Source of the DNA: Phycisphaerae bacterium
Lineage (GTDB): Bacteria; Planctomycetota; Phycisphaerae; UBA1845
NCBI GenBank assembly: GCA_021604825.1
Contig: BQJS01000230.1
Location: 1 to 6,637, forward strand
DNA length: 6,637 nt
Direction of reading: 5' to 3'
Within the stretch, counting starts at the first letter, position 1. Every line of letters starts with the position of its first letter. The notes beneath the pieces are model-generated. The model was given only the letters and a program-made list of their open reading frames with translations. It searched no databases and was not told where the DNA came from. A program made the translations under genes and the position numbers. Positions 5,321-6,637 of the stretch are shown here, in pieces.

Positions 5321-6133
5321 ATGCAAAAAAATCGGCTGGACGAAAATATTAAGCAATCGCTTGACTCCAAGCGCAAGTGTTTGATGCCATACATCACAGC
5401 CGGTTTTCCCAACCTCGACGTGACCATGGGGTTATTGGACCGCTTTGATCACATCGGCTGCCCAGCCGTCGAGATCGGGTTTCCGTTTTCCGATTCGATC
5501 GCGGACGGCCCCGTGATTCAGGATTCGTTCAACCGCGCACTCGACGCAGGCTTCAAGATCGACGCCCTGTTCGAACGCGTCGGCAAGGTGCGCCCGAAGT
5601 TAAGTACGGCGCTCATCGCGATGGTGTCGATGTCGATCGTCCGACGATTTGGAATCGACACGTTCATGAAGCGGGCGAGCGCTTGCGGGTTCGACGCAGT
5701 GATTGTTCCGGACGTACCGATCGATGAATGCCAAACGATCGAAAACGCTTGCGCGAGATACGACCTTCGCAACATTCTCATGTGCGCACCAACATCGTCC
5801 GCCCAAAGGCAGCAGGACATCGCCAAGCAGGCGTCGGGATTCGTTTACGTCATCGCTGCCAAAGGCATCACCGGAGAGCGCAGCGCCGTGGATGGCCAAC
5901 TGCCCGCGATAATCGGGCAACTGCGCGGAGCGACGAAGACACCACTGATCGCCGGATTCGGCATCGCGTCCGTCGAGCAAGTCCGCGATGTGTGCAGCGT
6001 GGCTGACGGTGCCATCGTTGGCAGCGCGATCATTCGGCGCATTCGCGAAGCCGTCGATCAACAACAGTCCAATGACGAGACCATCAAACAAGTCGGCAAT
6101 TACGTCGAATCGTTGCAAGCTGGCACAGTGTAA
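5321..6133 (+). CDS. trpA: Tryptophan synthase alpha subunit
   Basis: Cleaves indole-3-glycerol phosphate to indole and glyceraldehyde 3-phosphate, passing indole to TrpB. The 270 aa length is normal for this TIM barrel. Catalytic Glu51 (AVEIGFPF) and Asp62 (ADGPVIQ) correspond to Salmonella E49 and D60. Loop 6 is KGITG (181-185), with Thr184 as the expected catalytic-loop Thr. Phosphate-site segments GFGI (212-215) and DGAIVGSAI (229-237) are present. Divergent points: SDSIADGP where SDPxADGP is usual (Ser59 for Pro), MVSMSIV (101-107) where most TrpAs have MxYxNP, and AAKGITG where SxxGVTG is common. These look lineage-specific, since all catalytic residues remain. GAAAGG (5309-5314) lies 6 bases before the ATG; a TTG directly ahead (5318) is a less likely start. 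No trpB is adjacent; a thioredoxin-like gene follows after 29 bases and may be co-transcribed. Confidence 0.96.
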   Translation: MQKNRLDENIKQSLDSKRKCLMPYITAGFPNLDVTMGLLDRFDHIGCPAVEIGFPFSDSIADGPVIQDSFNRALDAGFKIDALFERVGKVRPKLSTALIAMVSMSIVRRFGIDTFMKRASACGFDAVIVPDVPIDECQTIENACARYDLRNILMCAPTSSAQRQQDIAKQASGFVYVIAAKGITGERSAVDGQLPAIIGQLRGATKTPLIAGFGIASVEQVRDVCSVADGAIVGSAIIRRIREAVDQQQSNDETIKQVGNYVESLQAGTV

Positions 6134-6162
6134 TATCCCTATAGCTCTTTAAGGAATTAGCA

Positions 6163-6637
6163 TTGAACGCAGAACACAATCAAGAACCCACCGCTACGCC
6201 GAAGAGCAGCATCGTTTCAACTCTCGCGCTGATCGCTTTGGCCGTTGTGGTCGGAATATTGGCGCAAGAATGGGCGTCGCCGTCGTCGATGCCCGAGAGC
6301 GCCGTCAAATGGGGCAAGGATCTGAAAGTCGCCCTGGCCGCTTCGACGACTGAGAGCAAGCCGATCCTGCTGAATTTCACTTCGCGCGGCTGCAAATACT
6401 GCGTCAAGATGGAATCCGAAGTCATCGTACAGGACGAAGTTCTCGCAGCCATCGACAAATACATCCCCGTCAAACTCGATGCGATGGACAACGAAGAAGC
6501 GTCCGCCCGTTACGACATCAGCTTTCTGCCTGCTTATGTGATCGTGGACGGCAAGGGCAACAAACACGGCATGGTCGATGGGTTTCAGCCAGCCAACAAA
6601 TTCAAGGCGTTTCTCGACAAAGGTCTCACCCTTACAA
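6163..6637 (+). CDS. Membrane-anchored thioredoxin-fold protein (C-terminus cut off by window edge)
   Basis: Read from TTG at 6163, 158 codons stay open to the right edge. A ribosome site, AAGGA (6151-6155), lies 7 bases upstream, which supports TTG; the first in-frame ATG (codon 43) would drop the membrane segment. The N-terminus has 14 polar residues, then one hydrophobic helix (about 16-34), suggesting a single anchor with the rest on the outer face. The thioredoxin-like domain (about 47-153) has the redox motif C77-K-Y-C80 in the context NFTSRGCKYC and the cis-proline P123 in SFLPAY. The middle of the domain is LDAMDNEEASARYDI (105-119), and GFQPANKFKAFLDKG (140-154) forms the last helix. 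It probably handles disulfides of envelope proteins; whether it reduces, oxidises or serves cytochrome maturation is unclear. It is 29 bases downstream of trpA, with no obvious functional link. Confidence 0.88.
   Translation, partial: MNAEHNQEPTATPKSSIVSTLALIALAVVVGILAQEWASPSSMPESAVKWGKDLKVALAASTTESKPILLNFTSRGCKYCVKMESEVIVQDEVLAAIDKYIPVKLDAMDNEEASARYDISFLPAYVIVDGKGNKHGMVDGFQPANKFKAFLDKGLTLT

Overview
The window looks like chromosomal DNA from a bacterium, most probably a Planctomycetes member of the Pirellula/Rhodopirellula type. The basis is indirect: moderate GC, an 'alternative' GlmU-like sugar nucleotidyltransferase/acyltransferase instead of the canonical form, a divergent TrpA in which the usual YxNP motif is replaced by SMSI, weak or absent Shine-Dalgarno sites at several genes, and TTG starts. 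The lineage call is an inference and no rRNA marker is present.

Layout. Positions 1-1673 (minus strand) hold a two-gene nucleoside salvage operon: a type II thymidine kinase (tdk) followed 14 bases later by a concentrative nucleoside transporter of the NupC family, whose C-terminus runs off the left edge. A 170-base divergent spacer separates it from a plus-strand pair (1844-3451): an XdhC/CoxI-family protein and a MobA/MocA-like nucleotidyltransferase. Together these look like a maturation module for the molybdenum cofactor of a xanthine dehydrogenase-type enzyme; the enzyme itself is not in the window. This pair converges, with a 4-base gap, on a minus-strand GlmU-like gene (3456-4676) for UDP-amino-sugar synthesis.

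Positions 4677-5320 have no convincing protein gene. They hold the most interesting item: a structured RNA of about 240 nt on the minus strand with its own extended -10 promoter, long 5'-3' closing helices, a large internal bubble, a terminal hairpin and a strong intrinsic terminator. Its layout resembles 6S RNA, but I do not recognise it by primary sequence. Short direct and inverted repeats flank it on both sides.

Positions 5321-6637 (plus strand) carry trpA (tryptophan synthase alpha chain, without trpB nearby) and then a membrane-anchored thioredoxin-fold protein with a CxxC motif that starts at TTG and runs off the right edge. No mobile elements, CRISPR arrays, tRNAs or rRNAs were seen. 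The genes are mostly housekeeping; the RNA locus is the part that deserves follow-up.
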